In this document: in pieces, positions 17,268-25,570 of the stretch
Layout of the letters: each line of letters opens with the position of its first letter
How positions within the stretch are numbered: the stretch's first letter is position 1
Assembly (NCBI RefSeq): GCF_030406325.1
Contig: NZ_JAUEQY010000003.1
Span: 186,001 to 250,000, forward strand
Origin: Actinomadura sp. DC4
GTDB lineage: Bacteria > Actinomycetota > Actinomycetes > Streptosporangiales > Streptosporangiaceae
DNA length: 64,000 nucleotides
Direction: 5' to 3'
Made by a program: the position numbers and the translations under genes
The notes under the pieces: model-generated
What the model saw: the letters and a program-made list of their open reading frames with translations, nothing else
Databases searched by the model: none
Told to the model about the DNA's origin: nothing

Positions 17268-17933
17268 TCAGTCGGCGGAGGCACGGAGACGGTCGATGGA
17301 GTCGGTCATGTGCTCCTCGATGAGGCGCAGCAGCCGTTCCTCGTCGCCGTCGTTGATCGCTTCGACCAGCTTGCGGTGCTCCTCGACCAGGTCCTCCGGC
17401 TCGGGGTACTTCTCCTGGAGCGCGCTCAGGCACATCCGGGCCTCGACCAGGAGCGTCTGGGCCATCCGCTCGAGGCGGGGGCTGCCCGACGCCGACACCA
17501 GGACCTGGTGGAACGCCTGGTCGGCGTCGCTCATCGCGATGCGGTCGCGTTGTGAGGCCGCGCCGACCAACGCCTTGAGGGCCTCGGTCAGCCGTACGAG
17601 GGCCTCGCCTCGGTTGCGGGCCATGATCATCTGGCATGCGGCGCGCTCGACGGCCAGGCGGGACAGGTAGACGTCCTCCATGTCCTCCTCGGTCAGGATG
17701 ATCACGAACAGGCCGCGGTGGGGTTCGCTGCGGACCAGGCCCTCCTGGACGAGGCGTTGCATGGCCTCGCGGAGGGGGCCGCGGCTGACGCCCAGGCGTG
17801 CGGCGAGGTCCGCCTCGCCCAGCTGCGAGCCCGGCGCCAGCGAGCCGTACATGATCGCCGTCCGCAGCTCGTCAGAGATGATCTCTACGGTGGATCTTCG
17901 GGGTACGGGCTCGAGCTCGCCCAGCCGTCCCAT
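17268..17933 (-). CDS. GntR-family (FCD/FadR type) transcriptional regulator
   Basis: A 221-residue regulator from ATG 17933, two bases after the stop of the racemase-fold gene, so they are co-transcribed. The N-terminal winged helix shows IISDELRTAIMYGSLAPGSQLGEADLAARLGVSRGPLREAMQRLVQEGLV. The C-terminal FCD helical domain carries the metal/ligand residues (DADQAFHQVLVSASGSPRL, EHRKLVEAINDGD, EEHMTDSI). FCD regulators sense carboxylates. ATTGTTKACAAT, a typical GntR half-site arrangement, is found in front of its own operon, at the DUF3830/dehydrogenase divergent promoter and at the ALDH/aminotransferase promoter. It is the likely local repressor. Confidence 0.9.
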   Translation of the reverse strand: MGRLGELEPVPRRSTVEIISDELRTAIMYGSLAPGSQLGEADLAARLGVSRGPLREAMQRLVQEGLVRSEPHRGLFVIILTEEDMEDVYLSRLAVERAACQMIMARNRGEALVRLTEALKALVGAASQRDRIAMSDADQAFHQVLVSASGSPRLERMAQTLLVEARMCLSALQEKYPEPEDLVEEHRKLVEAINDGDEERLLRLIEEHMTDSIDRLRASAD

Positions 17934-17935
17934 GG

Positions 17936-18658
17936 TCAGGCCGCCTCCGTACGGAAGAGTGTGCCCAGGCCGGCGCGCGGGGTGGTGTCTCCGGCGATGC
18001 GCAGGCCCTCCCAGACGCTCACCTGGTTCGCGGTGAGCACGGGCTTGCCCAGCCGCTCCTCCAGGTCGTCCAGCCAGGCCACGGTGTGCAGCGCGGTGTC
18101 CGGCACCAGTACGGCCTCGGCGTCGGGATGGTCGTTGGCCGCGGCGAAGCCGAGCACGTCGTCGCGGCCGAGGGTGCCGACCTCGGCGGCCGTCACGATG
18201 CCCCGGCAGGACAGGGCGGCGACCTCGATCCCGGCGCATCGCAGGAACGCGGCGAACCGCGAGGCGACGTCCTCGGGATAGGTCGCCGCGATCGCCACCC
18301 GGCGCAGGCCGAGGTGGCGGACCGGGTTGACGAAGGCGAACGAGGTGCTGGACGCCGGAACGCCCGCGGCCGAGGAGACCCCGGCCACCTGCGCGGCCGC
18401 GCCGTCCCAGCCGAACACGAAGCTTCCGCTGGTGCACGCCCACATGGCCGTCTGCACGCCCAGCGCCCGCAGCTCCCGCGCGCCCGAGGCGAGGACGTCC
18501 GCGCCGCCCACGTCGAGCAGCGCGTCGACCCGGTGCGCGTCCTCCCGCATCAGCGTGTGCACGACAGGCAGGCCGACGTCGCCCAGCAGGCGCTCCATCG
18601 CCGGGTAATCGGCCTCGGCGCTGCGGCCCGGATAGAGGATTCCGACCGTGTGACCCAT
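17936..18658 (-). CDS. Asp/Glu-racemase-fold enzyme lacking the second cysteine
   Basis: A 240-residue protein of the maleate isomerase / arylmalonate decarboxylase / Asp-Glu racemase superfamily (MGHTVGILYPGRSAEADYP). The first catalytic Cys is present in MWACTSGSFV. At the second catalytic site, where the neighbouring paralogue has ISCTNVPT, this protein has VPDTALHT, so Cys is replaced by Asp. A single-Cys centre resembles arylmalonate decarboxylase in principle, although there the Cys retained is the other one. It may be a decarboxylase, a lyase or a one-base isomerase. It is first in an operon with the GntR gene, and the GntR-type operator lies 20 bases upstream. Confidence 0.8.
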   Translation of the reverse strand: MGHTVGILYPGRSAEADYPAMERLLGDVGLPVVHTLMREDAHRVDALLDVGGADVLASGARELRALGVQTAMWACTSGSFVFGWDGAAAQVAGVSSAAGVPASSTSFAFVNPVRHLGLRRVAIAATYPEDVASRFAAFLRCAGIEVAALSCRGIVTAAEVGTLGRDDVLGFAAANDHPDAEAVLVPDTALHTVAWLDDLEERLGKPVLTANQVSVWEGLRIAGDTTPRAGLGTLFRTEAA

Positions 18659-18677
18659 CGCACTCCAGAATCGGCAG

Positions 18678-18689
18678 ATTGTTTACAAT
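18678..18689. promoter_or_regulatory. GntR-type operator, copy 1
   Basis: ATTGTTTACAAT lies 20 bases upstream of the racemase-fold gene start and just after the stop of the paralogue. It matches copies at 20101 and 25544 except at one central base. Confidence 0.75.
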
Positions 18690-18698
18690 TTTACCTGA

Positions 18699-19472
18699 TC
18701 ACGCCGCGGTCGGCCGCGCCATCTCCACCAGCAGCTGGCCCGTGCCGACCGGCCGGGAGCCCATGGAGCGCAGCGCCAAGCACATCGTCACCTGGTTGGC
18801 GGTGAGCACCGGCTTGCCGAGCATCTCCTCCAGCGGGGCGATGATGTCGTACGTCGGCACGTTGGTGCAGCTGATGTAGACCGCCTCGGCGTCGGGGTGG
18901 TCCACGGCGCTCACCGCGGCGACCACCTCGGAGTAGGCCACCTTCCAGATGTGGTTGAGCAGGCCGAGCCCGACGCTGGAGACGACCTCGATCCCGTGCT
19001 CGCCGAGGAAGCCGAGCAGCCGGTCCGTGACGCTGTCGATGTACGGGGTGACCACCGCGATGCGCCGGGCCTCCAGCAGCGCGAGCGACTCGATGAGGGC
19101 GCCCGAGGTCGTCGTGGCCAGCGGCGCGCCGGCATCGAGGATGCTCTGGCTCAGCAGCCGCTCCCCCGCCGCGCCGTGCACGAAGTTGCCCGACGCGCAC
19201 GCGAACGCCACGACGAAGGGCTCGGGGGACAGCACGTCACGCGTCGCCCGGCGGACGGTGTCGCCGTCGGACAGCGCGGAGGCCATCTCGATCGTGACCG
19301 GGACCGGGACGAACGGCAGCCGGGTCAGGTGCAGCGACACGTCGTCCGGCGCCCATCTCCACAGCTCGCGGTCGAGGGCGAAGTCGAAGTCGAACGGGGC
19401 CACGACGCCGACGCCGTGCTGGGCCGGCAGTTCCAGGCCGACGACCACGTCCGCCGGGCGACCGGCGCTCAC
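18699..19472 (-). CDS. Maleate isomerase-like Asp/Glu-racemase-fold enzyme
   Basis: A 257-residue protein. GTG 19472 overlaps the TGA of the DUF3830 gene (GTGA), so the two are coupled. Both catalytic cysteines are present: AFACASGNFV and ISCTNVPTYD, as in maleate cis-trans isomerases and related racemases. It is the two-Cys partner of the single-Cys paralogue downstream (shared LGKPVLTANQV). Together with an amidase and a hydroxyacid dehydrogenase it suggests breakdown of an amide or imide of a dicarboxylic acid. The substrate is inferred only. Confidence 0.85.
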   Translation of the reverse strand: MSAGRPADVVVGLELPAQHGVGVVAPFDFDFALDRELWRWAPDDVSLHLTRLPFVPVPVTIEMASALSDGDTVRRATRDVLSPEPFVVAFACASGNFVHGAAGERLLSQSILDAGAPLATTTSGALIESLALLEARRIAVVTPYIDSVTDRLLGFLGEHGIEVVSSVGLGLLNHIWKVAYSEVVAAVSAVDHPDAEAVYISCTNVPTYDIIAPLEEMLGKPVLTANQVTMCLALRSMGSRPVGTGQLLVEMARPTAA

Positions 19473-19964
19473 TGCTCGAACCGCTGGTACACCAGGCGCT
19501 CGCCCACGCTGCCGGACCGCCACACGTCGTTGCACGCCTCGGCCATGCGGTCCAGCCCGTCGACGATGGTCCCGTAGACGTTGCCCGGCACCCAGCCGAC
19601 GTCTCCGTTGAGCAGCAGGTTGTTCCGGCCGTAGAAGATCGCGAGGTCGATCACGCCGGGGAGGGCCTCGATCCCCTTCTCCTCCTTGAAGCGCCGGTCG
19701 AGCATGCCGCCGTTGAAGGAGAAGTACACGACGTCGCCGGGGATCGGCGTGACCGTGGGGTTCTCCAGCCCGGGCTCCTCGGCGGCGAACCGCTCGACCA
19801 TCGTGTAGACCTCGTTGCGGGCGTACTTGGCGTGGTTAGATGTCGCCGCCCTGCGGGAGCGCCTGCCACACCGCCTCGCACGTACGGGGGGCGTCCTTCT
19901 CCAGCAGTTCCGCCACGCATGACACACCGCGGCGTTCCAGCGTGATCTTGATCTGTCTCGGCAT
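19469..19964 (-). pseudogene. DUF3830 family gene with a 1-base frameshift
   Basis: ATG 19964 follows GGGAGG (19977-19972 on this strand) and reads MPRQIKITLERRGVSCVAEL through QALPQGGDI, then hits TAA. In the next frame the family continues at once (HAKYARNEVYTMVERF through LVYQRFEQ). Removing one T from the forward-strand run at 19836-19837 restores GDIYHAKYARNEV, so a single-base insertion has split the gene. DUF3830 proteins have a cyclophilin-like fold and unknown function, and co-occur with racemase-fold enzymes and amidases. The reading may be a real lesion or a sequencing error. The stop overlaps the start of the maleate isomerase-like gene. Confidence 0.8.
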
Positions 19965-20100
19965 GCCAGACCTCCCACTGCACGTAGGCGGATGATCCGC
20001 TCACCCTGTGGACTTCCTTCGGGCGCCCTTGGAGTCCGTCCTGGCCTCGTGTCCGGGTTGCGACGGTCTTGTGGCACGCTCAGCACGGCGGACCACGCTG

Positions 20101-20112
20101 ATTGTTGACAAT
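20101..20112. promoter_or_regulatory. GntR-type operator, copy 2
   Basis: ATTGTTGACAAT lies in the divergent promoter between the DUF3830 gene (start 19964) and the hydroxyacid dehydrogenase gene (start 20179). It is a perfect palindrome around the central base pair except at the middle positions. Confidence 0.8.
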
Positions 20113-20178
20113 CATACGAAGTCTGCCTAGCGTGTCAATGCCCCTGGTGACCTCGTGATATTCGCGGGAGCGTCGTCT

Positions 20179-21153
20179 GTGATCAGCCCTAATCCGGCCG
20201 TTCTGGTGCTGGAAGGGGAGGTTCCCCCTCCTCAGATGGCCTCCGTCGAACGGCTGGCCGACGTACGGCACACCCGCGAGGCGGACCTCGCCGCGTCGCT
20301 GCCCGGCGCCGAGGTCCTCTTCCTGTGGGACTTCTGGTCCGACGCCGTCCCCTCCGCCTGGCCGCACGCCGACTCGCTGCGGTGGGTGCACATCGCCAGC
20401 GCCGGCGTCGACCGGTTGCTCTTCCCGGAGCTGGTCGCGAGCGACGTCCTCGTCACCAACTCGCGCGGCGTCTTCGACGAGCCGATCGCCGAGTACGTCC
20501 TCGGCCTGGTCCTCTGCTTCGCCAAGGACCTGCACACCACGCTGCGCCTGCAGGCCGAGCACCGCTGGCGGCACCGCGAGACCGAGCGCGTCGCCGGCGC
20601 GCGCGCCCTCGTCGTCGGCACCGGCCCGATCGGGCGGGCCATCGGCCGCCGCCTGGCCGCCGTCGGCATGGCGGTGAGCGGGATCGGCCGTACGGGACGT
20701 ACGGGCGACCCGGACCTCGGCCACGTGCGGCCGTTCGAAGAGCTGCACGAGGCGCTCGCCGAGGCCGACCACGTCGTGCTCGCCGCCCCGCTCACCGACC
20801 TGACCCGCGACATGATCGACTCCGCCGCGCTGGCGCGGATGCGGACGACCGCGCGGCTCATCAACGTCGGGCGCGGGCAGCTCGTGGTCGAGAAGGACCT
20901 GGTTCGCGCGCTGGCCGGTGGCCGCATCGCCGGCGCGGCGCTGGACGTGTTCGCGACCGAGCCGCTGACGGAGTCCTCGCCCCTGTGGGAGATGCCGAAC
21001 GTGATCGTCTCCCCGCACATGTCCGGCGACGCCGCCGGGTGGCACGATCGGCTGGTCGAACTGTTCGCCGACAACCTCGCCCGCTACCGCGACGGGCGCG
21101 CGCTGCGCAACGTGGTCGACAAGCAACTGGGATACGTAGCGGGAGGGACATGA
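20179..21153 (+). CDS. D-2-hydroxyacid dehydrogenase
   Basis: A 324-residue NAD-dependent enzyme. GTG 20179 follows GGGAG (20166-20170) by 8 bases; a GTG at 20155 is less likely. The Rossmann motif is VVGTGPIGRAIG. The catalytic triad is Arg in INVGRG, Glu in ATEPL and His in SPHMSG. N-terminal substrate loops are VHIASAGVDRLL and TNSRGVFDEPIAEYVLG. It reduces or oxidises a 2-keto/2-hydroxy acid. It overlaps the amidase gene (ATGA), and the GntR operator lies upstream. The substrate is unknown; it may act on the dicarboxylic product of the racemase-fold enzymes. Confidence 0.88.
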   Translation: MISPNPAVLVLEGEVPPPQMASVERLADVRHTREADLAASLPGAEVLFLWDFWSDAVPSAWPHADSLRWVHIASAGVDRLLFPELVASDVLVTNSRGVFDEPIAEYVLGLVLCFAKDLHTTLRLQAEHRWRHRETERVAGARALVVGTGPIGRAIGRRLAAVGMAVSGIGRTGRTGDPDLGHVRPFEELHEALAEADHVVLAAPLTDLTRDMIDSAALARMRTTARLINVGRGQLVVEKDLVRALAGGRIAGAALDVFATEPLTESSPLWEMPNVIVSPHMSGDAAGWHDRLVELFADNLARYRDGRALRNVVDKQLGYVAGGT

Positions 21154-22577
21154 TGGCCGAGATCGCGCATCTGACCGCGAGCGAGATGCTGGCGGCGTTC
21201 CGTACCGGGAGCCTGTCTCCGGTCGAGGCCACCGAGGCCGTGCTGGCCCGCATCGAGGAGGCCGACCCGGCGGTCAACGCCTTCTGCCTGCGCACGCCCG
21301 ACGAGGCCCTCGCGGCGGCGCGCGCCTCGGAGAAGCGCCGGCGGCGCGGCGAGCCCCTCGGGCGGCTCGACGGCGTCCCGGTGTCGGTCAAGGACGTCCT
21401 GCTCACCCGCGGGCACCCGACCCTGCGCGGCTCCCGCACCATCGACCCGGCCGGACCGTGGCCCGACGACTCCCCCGCCGTCGCGCGCGTACGCGAGCAC
21501 GGCGGGGTGATCGTCGGCAAGACCACCTCTCCCGAGCTGGGCTGGAAGGGCGTGACGGACGGCCCGCTCACCGGCGTCACCCGCAATCCGTGGGACACCT
21601 CGCGTACGCCGGGCGGGTCCAGCGGCGGGGCCGCGGCGGCGGTCGCGCTGGGCATGGCGGCGGTCGCGCTGGGCATGGCGCCGCTCGCCCTCGGCACGGA
21701 CGGCGGCGGCTCGGTGCGCATCCCGGCCGCGTTCACCGGCGTCTTCGCGCACAAGCCGACGTACGGGCGGGTGCCGCACTTCCCCGCGAGCCCGTTCGGC
21801 ACCCTCGCGCACGTCGGGCCGATCACCTGGAGCGTCGAGGACGCCTCGCTGCTCCTGGAGGTCGTCTCCGGCCCGGACAGCCGCGACTGGTCGGCGTCGC
21901 CGCCGCCGTCACCGGAGCCCGAGCCCGACGTACGGGGCCTGCGCGTCGCCTTCAGCCCCACGCTCGGATACGCCTCGGTCGACCCCGAGGTCGCCGCGGT
22001 GGTCGAGAAGGCCGTCGCGGTCTTCGCCGGCCTCGGCGCGCGCGTGGAGACGGTCGACCCGGGGTTCGCCGACCCGGTGGAGGCCTTCCACGTGCTGTGG
22101 TTCGCGGGCGCGGCCAAGTCCGTCGAGTCGCTGACGCCCGCACGCCGGGCCGGGCTGGACCCTGGCCTGCGGGAGATCTGCGATCAGGGCGAACGCCTCT
22201 CGGCCCTCGACTACCTGACCGCGACGGCGTGCCGGATGGAGCTGGGCCGGCTCATGGGCCGCTTCCACGAGGACCACGACCTGCTGCTGACGCCGTCGCT
22301 GCCCATCCCGGCGTTCGAGGCGGGGCGCGAGGTCCCGGCGGGGTGGCCGGAGCCGCGCTGGACGAGCTGGACGCCGTTCACCTACCCCTTCAACATGACC
22401 CAGCAACCGGCGGCGAGCGTGCCGTGCGGCTTCACCTCGGCCGGCCTGCCGGTCGGCCTCCAGGTCGTCGGCCCCCGCCACGCGGACGCCCGCGTGCTCG
22501 CGGCCTGCCGTGCCTTCGAGAACGCCCGCCCGTGGGGCGCGGTCCGCCCCGAGGCCGGCGCGGCGCGGCGTACGTAG
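21150..22577 (+). CDS. Amidase signature enzyme with a 7-residue internal duplication
   Basis: A 475-residue amidase. ATG 21150 overlaps the preceding stop; the adjacent ATG at 21153 is better spaced from GGGAGG (21141-21146). The Ser-cisSer-Lys triad is visible: Lys in PVSVKDVLL, cis-Ser in GGSSGG and nucleophile Ser in TDGGGSVRIPAAFTG. Between the last two, AAVALGM is present twice in tandem because of a 21-bp duplication, lengthening the helix that normally links them. It hydrolyses a carboxamide. The duplication may impair it. The neighbours suggest maleamate-like or other dicarboxylic monoamide substrates, unproven. Confidence 0.88.
   Translation: MMAEIAHLTASEMLAAFRTGSLSPVEATEAVLARIEEADPAVNAFCLRTPDEALAAARASEKRRRRGEPLGRLDGVPVSVKDVLLTRGHPTLRGSRTIDPAGPWPDDSPAVARVREHGGVIVGKTTSPELGWKGVTDGPLTGVTRNPWDTSRTPGGSSGGAAAAVALGMAAVALGMAPLALGTDGGGSVRIPAAFTGVFAHKPTYGRVPHFPASPFGTLAHVGPITWSVEDASLLLEVVSGPDSRDWSASPPPSPEPEPDVRGLRVAFSPTLGYASVDPEVAAVVEKAVAVFAGLGARVETVDPGFADPVEAFHVLWFAGAAKSVESLTPARRAGLDPGLREICDQGERLSALDYLTATACRMELGRLMGRFHEDHDLLLTPSLPIPAFEAGREVPAGWPEPRWTSWTPFTYPFNMTQQPAASVPCGFTSAGLPVGLQVVGPRHADARVLAACRAFENARPWGAVRPEAGAARRT
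21635..21676 (+). repeat. 21-bp tandem duplication inside the amidase gene
   Basis: GGTCGCGCTGGGCATG recurs at 21641 and 21662 within two 21-bp units that are identical until position 21677. The repeat adds seven codons (AAVALGM) in frame. Confidence 0.9.
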
Positions 22578-22587
22578 CCCGCCGCGC

Positions 22588-23406
22588 TCAGGCGCCGGCC
22601 AGCCAGACGGGTCTCGTCGTACGGAGGGCGAGGTCGTCGCGGTGCAGGACGCCCTGCGGCCCGTCGATGAGGGAGTCGAGGAGGGCCAGGTCATCGGCGC
22701 TCAGCCGGCCCTCCACTCCGGACCGCATGCGGCGCAGTGACGCTTGGGCGTAGCGGCCGGCCGAGGCGGGCAGCGGTGCCGTCAGCTCGACCGCGAAGAT
22801 CCGCTCGACCACGTTCGCGTACCCGGCCCTGGTCAGGCGTGTGCCCCAGTCCGAGCCGATGTGCGGCAGTTCCGCGGCCCGCCGTTCGTCGAGGAGGGCC
22901 TGGCAGCGCTCCTCCAGGCCGTCTCCGAAGCCCTCGGGCAGGAAGCGCGGGAAGGAGTCGATCTCGGCCGCGACCAGGAGCCCGCCGGGGCGGAGCGTCG
23001 CGAGGACGTCGGCGAGGACACGGTCGGGGTCCGCCAGGTGGTGGAGCGAGGCGGACGCCCAGACCAGGTCGACGGGGTCGAGGGCGGGCCACGCCGTGTC
23101 CACGTCCGCCTCGACGAGGGAGACCCGGTCGGCCACGCCGAGGTCGCGGGCCTTGCCGCGGAGCCGCTCCAGCAGCGGTCCGGACACGTCCAGCGCGGTC
23201 ACGCGGGCCTCCGGGAATCGCCGGGCCAGGGCGAGAGCGCCGGCCCCGGTGCCGCTGCCCAGGTCGAGGATGCGGCGAGGCGGAGCGGAGGCCCGCTCGC
23301 CCGCCCAGGTGATCACATCGGTCAGGAAGGAGTGGAATACCTCGGCGTCGAGGTCGAGGACCTCGGCCATGGCCGCGAAGTCGGCCGGTGGGTGATGGTG
23401 TGCCAT
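22588..23406 (-). CDS. Class I SAM-dependent methyltransferase
   Basis: A 272-residue enzyme (ATG 23406, MAHHHPPADFAAMAEVLDLD). SAM-binding motif I is ILDLGSGTGAGALALA, motif II ends TALDVS, and the later ASASLHHLADPDRVLADV and LRPGGLLVAAEIDS match the Methyltransf_11/25 families. The target is unknown. It diverges from a XRE/cupin regulator, with 47 bases between the starts, and two inverted repeats lie in that gap, so the regulator probably controls it. Confidence 0.85.
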   Translation of the reverse strand: MAHHHPPADFAAMAEVLDLDAEVFHSFLTDVITWAGERASAPPRRILDLGSGTGAGALALARRFPEARVTALDVSGPLLERLRGKARDLGVADRVSLVEADVDTAWPALDPVDLVWASASLHHLADPDRVLADVLATLRPGGLLVAAEIDSFPRFLPEGFGDGLEERCQALLDERRAAELPHIGSDWGTRLTRAGYANVVERIFAVELTAPLPASAGRYAQASLRRMRSGVEGRLSADDLALLDSLIDGPQGVLHRDDLALRTTRPVWLAGA

Positions 23407-23430
23407 GCCCGAACCCTATGTCCGCCTTGC

Positions 23431-23463
23431 TGCTATGGCATAGCATCTTGCGTATGACGCAAG
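23431..23463. promoter_or_regulatory. Leaderless promoter with two adjacent inverted repeats
   Basis: TGCTATGGCATAGCA (23431-23445, 6-bp arms) is followed by CTTGCGTATGACGCAAG (23447-23463, 7-bp arms), whose 3-base centre is the ATG of the XRE gene. TAGCAT (23441-23446) fits a -10 element seven bases before the ATG, and there is no Shine-Dalgarno, so the mRNA is probably leaderless. A protein bound here would cover both the promoter and the first codons. Confidence 0.6.
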
Positions 23464-24023
23464 ACGGTGAGCTCGACGGCCTCGTCCGCAAGCGGATCAG
23501 GGGACTCCGTGAGGCCCGTGGCTGGTCACTCGATGAGCTGGCCGCCCGCTGCTACCTCAGCCCCTCGACGCTGAGCCGGATCGAGACGGGACACCGGCGG
23601 ATCGCCCTGGACCAGCTCGCCCCTATCGCGCGCGCCCTCGGCACCACCCTGGACCAGCTCGTGGAGTCCGCCGATGACGACGACGTGGTGATCCGGCCCC
23701 ACCGCGACGAGGCGCGCGGCCAGACGACGTGGCTGCTGAGCCGCGAGCCGGGCCCCCAGGGCGTGACCGTGGCGAAGGTCCGCGTAACCCGGCCGAAGCC
23801 CCCTGAGCCGAAGGTCCACCCCGGGAGGGACTGGTTCACCGTCCTGTCGGGCACGATCGAGTTGCTGCTGGGCGAGCGGAGGATCCTGGTCGAGACCGGC
23901 CAGGCGGCGGAGTTCTCCACGATGATCCCGCACGCGTTCGGCGCCCACGACGGCCCGGCGGAGATGCTGTGCATCCTCGACCACGACGGCCAGCGCACCC
24001 ACCTCCACTCGCACGAGAGCTAA
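23454..24023 (+). CDS. XRE-family regulator with C-terminal cupin
   Basis: A 189-residue protein from ATG 23454 (MTQDGELDGLVRKRIRGL). The HTH is LREARGWSLDELAARCYLSPSTLSRIETGHRRI. The cupin covers residues about 115-185 (HPGRDWFTVLSGTIELLLGERRILVETGQAAEFSTMIPHAFGAHD). This architecture senses small ligands and represses neighbouring genes. Likely targets are itself and the divergent methyltransferase. Its stop overlaps the stop of the convergent aldehyde dehydrogenase by four bases. Confidence 0.88.
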   Translation: MTQDGELDGLVRKRIRGLREARGWSLDELAARCYLSPSTLSRIETGHRRIALDQLAPIARALGTTLDQLVESADDDDVVIRPHRDEARGQTTWLLSREPGPQGVTVAKVRVTRPKPPEPKVHPGRDWFTVLSGTIELLLGERRILVETGQAAEFSTMIPHAFGAHDGPAEMLCILDHDGQRTHLHSHES

Positions 24024-25488
24024 GGCGTGCCCAGGGCGACGTACTTGGTCTCCAGGAACTCCTCGATGCCGGCCCTGCCGCCCTCGCGGCCCAGGCCGGA
24101 CTGTTTCACGCCGCCGAACGGGGCCGCCGGGTTGGACACCACGCCGCGGTTGAGGCCGACCATGCCCGTCTCCAGGGCCTCACTGACCCGCAGGCCCCGG
24201 TCCAGGCCGGTCGTGTGGACGTACGCGACCAGGCCGTGCTCGGTGTCGTTGGCCCACCCGAGCACCTGCTCCTCGGTGTCGAACGTCGTCACCGGCGCGA
24301 CCGGGCCGAAGATCTCCTCGTGGCGCATCCGGGCGTCGGCGGTCACCCCGGACAGCACGGTCGGCGGGTAGAAGTAGCCCGGCCCCTCCACCGCGCCGCC
24401 ACCCGTACGCACCACCGCGCCGCGGCCGACGGCGTCCGAGACCAGTGAGGCGACCTTCTGCCGGGCGGCCTCGTCGGTCAGCGGGCCGACCTGCGCGCCG
24501 GGGTCCAGGCCGGGGCCGACGGACAGGCTCGCCATGCGCCCGGTGAGGCGCCGGACGAACTCCCCGGCGACCGGGGCCTGCACGGAGAAGCGGTTCGCCG
24601 CGGTGCAGGCCTCGCCGATGGTGCGCATCTTCGCCAGCATCGCGCCCTCGACCGCCGCGTCCAGGTCGGCATCGGCGAAGACGATGAACGGGGCGTTGCC
24701 GCCGAGCTCCAGCGACACGCGCAGCACCCGGTCCGCGCTCTGGCCGAGCAGTAGCCGCCCGGCCTCGGTCGAGCCGGTGAACGACAGCTTGCGGAGCCGG
24801 CCGTCGCGCAGCAGGGGCCCGACGAGCTCGCCGGGCGAGGTGGTCGAGACGACGTTCAGGACACCGTCCGGCAGGCCCGCCTCGCGCAACATCCCGGCAG
24901 GGGCCAGCGCGGACAGCGGCGTCTGCTCGGCCGGCTTGAGCACCATCGTGCAGCCGGCCGCGACGGCCGGGCCGATCTTGCGGGTGCCCATCGCCATCGG
25001 GAAGTTCCACGGCGTCACGAGCAGGCACGGGCCGACCGGCTGCCGCAGCACGAGGAACCGGCTCCCGCCGTCCGGCACGACGGCGTAGTCGCCGCCGATC
25101 CGGACCGCCTCCTCGGCGAACCGGCGGAAGAACTCCGCGGCGTACGCGACCTCGCCCAGCGACTCGGCGATCGGCTTGCCCATCTCGGAGGTCATGAGCG
25201 CCGCCGGCTCCGGGCGCCGCGCCATCAGCAGGTCGTGGGCGCGCCGCAGGATCTCACCGCGCTCGCGCGGCACCGTACGGGCCCAGGACGGCTGTGCCGC
25301 GACGGCCGCCTCCATCGCCGCCACGCCGTCCGCGGGGTGGCGTCGGCGACCGAGCACAGGGTCTTTCCGGTGGCCGGGTCCTCCACCTCGAAGGTGCGGC
25401 CCGAGCGCGCGTCCCGCCACTCGCCGCCGACGAACAGCCGTTTCGGCACGGCCTCCACCGCCGCCCGCGCCGCGTCGAACTCGTTCAC
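24020..25488 (-). pseudogene. gabD-like: Aldehyde dehydrogenase (SSADH-like), 1-base frameshift
   Basis: The N-terminus starts at GTG 25488 with AGGAGG upstream (VNEFDAARAAVEAVPKRLFVGGEWRDA through CSVADATP). It continues in another frame as ADGVAAMEAAVAAQPSW to the end (KYVALGTP). One G is missing in the forward-strand GC run near 25331-25337 compared with the expected CCGGCGGAC. The rest is intact: TPWNFP, KPAEQTP, FTGSTEAGR, the general base in LELGGNAPF and the catalytic Cys in GEACTAANRF. The subfamily resembles NAD(P)-dependent succinate-semialdehyde dehydrogenases. It diverges from the aminotransferase remnant across a GntR-type operator. The lesion is real or a sequencing error in a GC run. 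Confidence 0.78.
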
Positions 25489-25543
25489 GCCGCCTCCTCG
25501 ACCTCTGGACAACGACCCCGAAGAGATGTTTGCATACGATTAG

Positions 25544-25555
25544 ATTGTTGACAAT
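25544..25555. promoter_or_regulatory. GntR-type operator, copy 3
   Basis: ATTGTTGACAAT, identical to the copy at 20101, lies between the divergent aldehyde dehydrogenase (start 25488) and aminotransferase remnant (start 25571). The operator ends 15 bases before the ATG. Confidence 0.8.
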
Positions 25556-25570
25556 ATTCAGGAGCTCGCC

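Noticed and set aside
16630-17637. 335-residue minus-strand ORF with 18-residue repeats
   Set aside because: It merges minisatellite DNA with antisense-frame sequence of the GntR gene; no start site or family. Kept as a DNA repeat.
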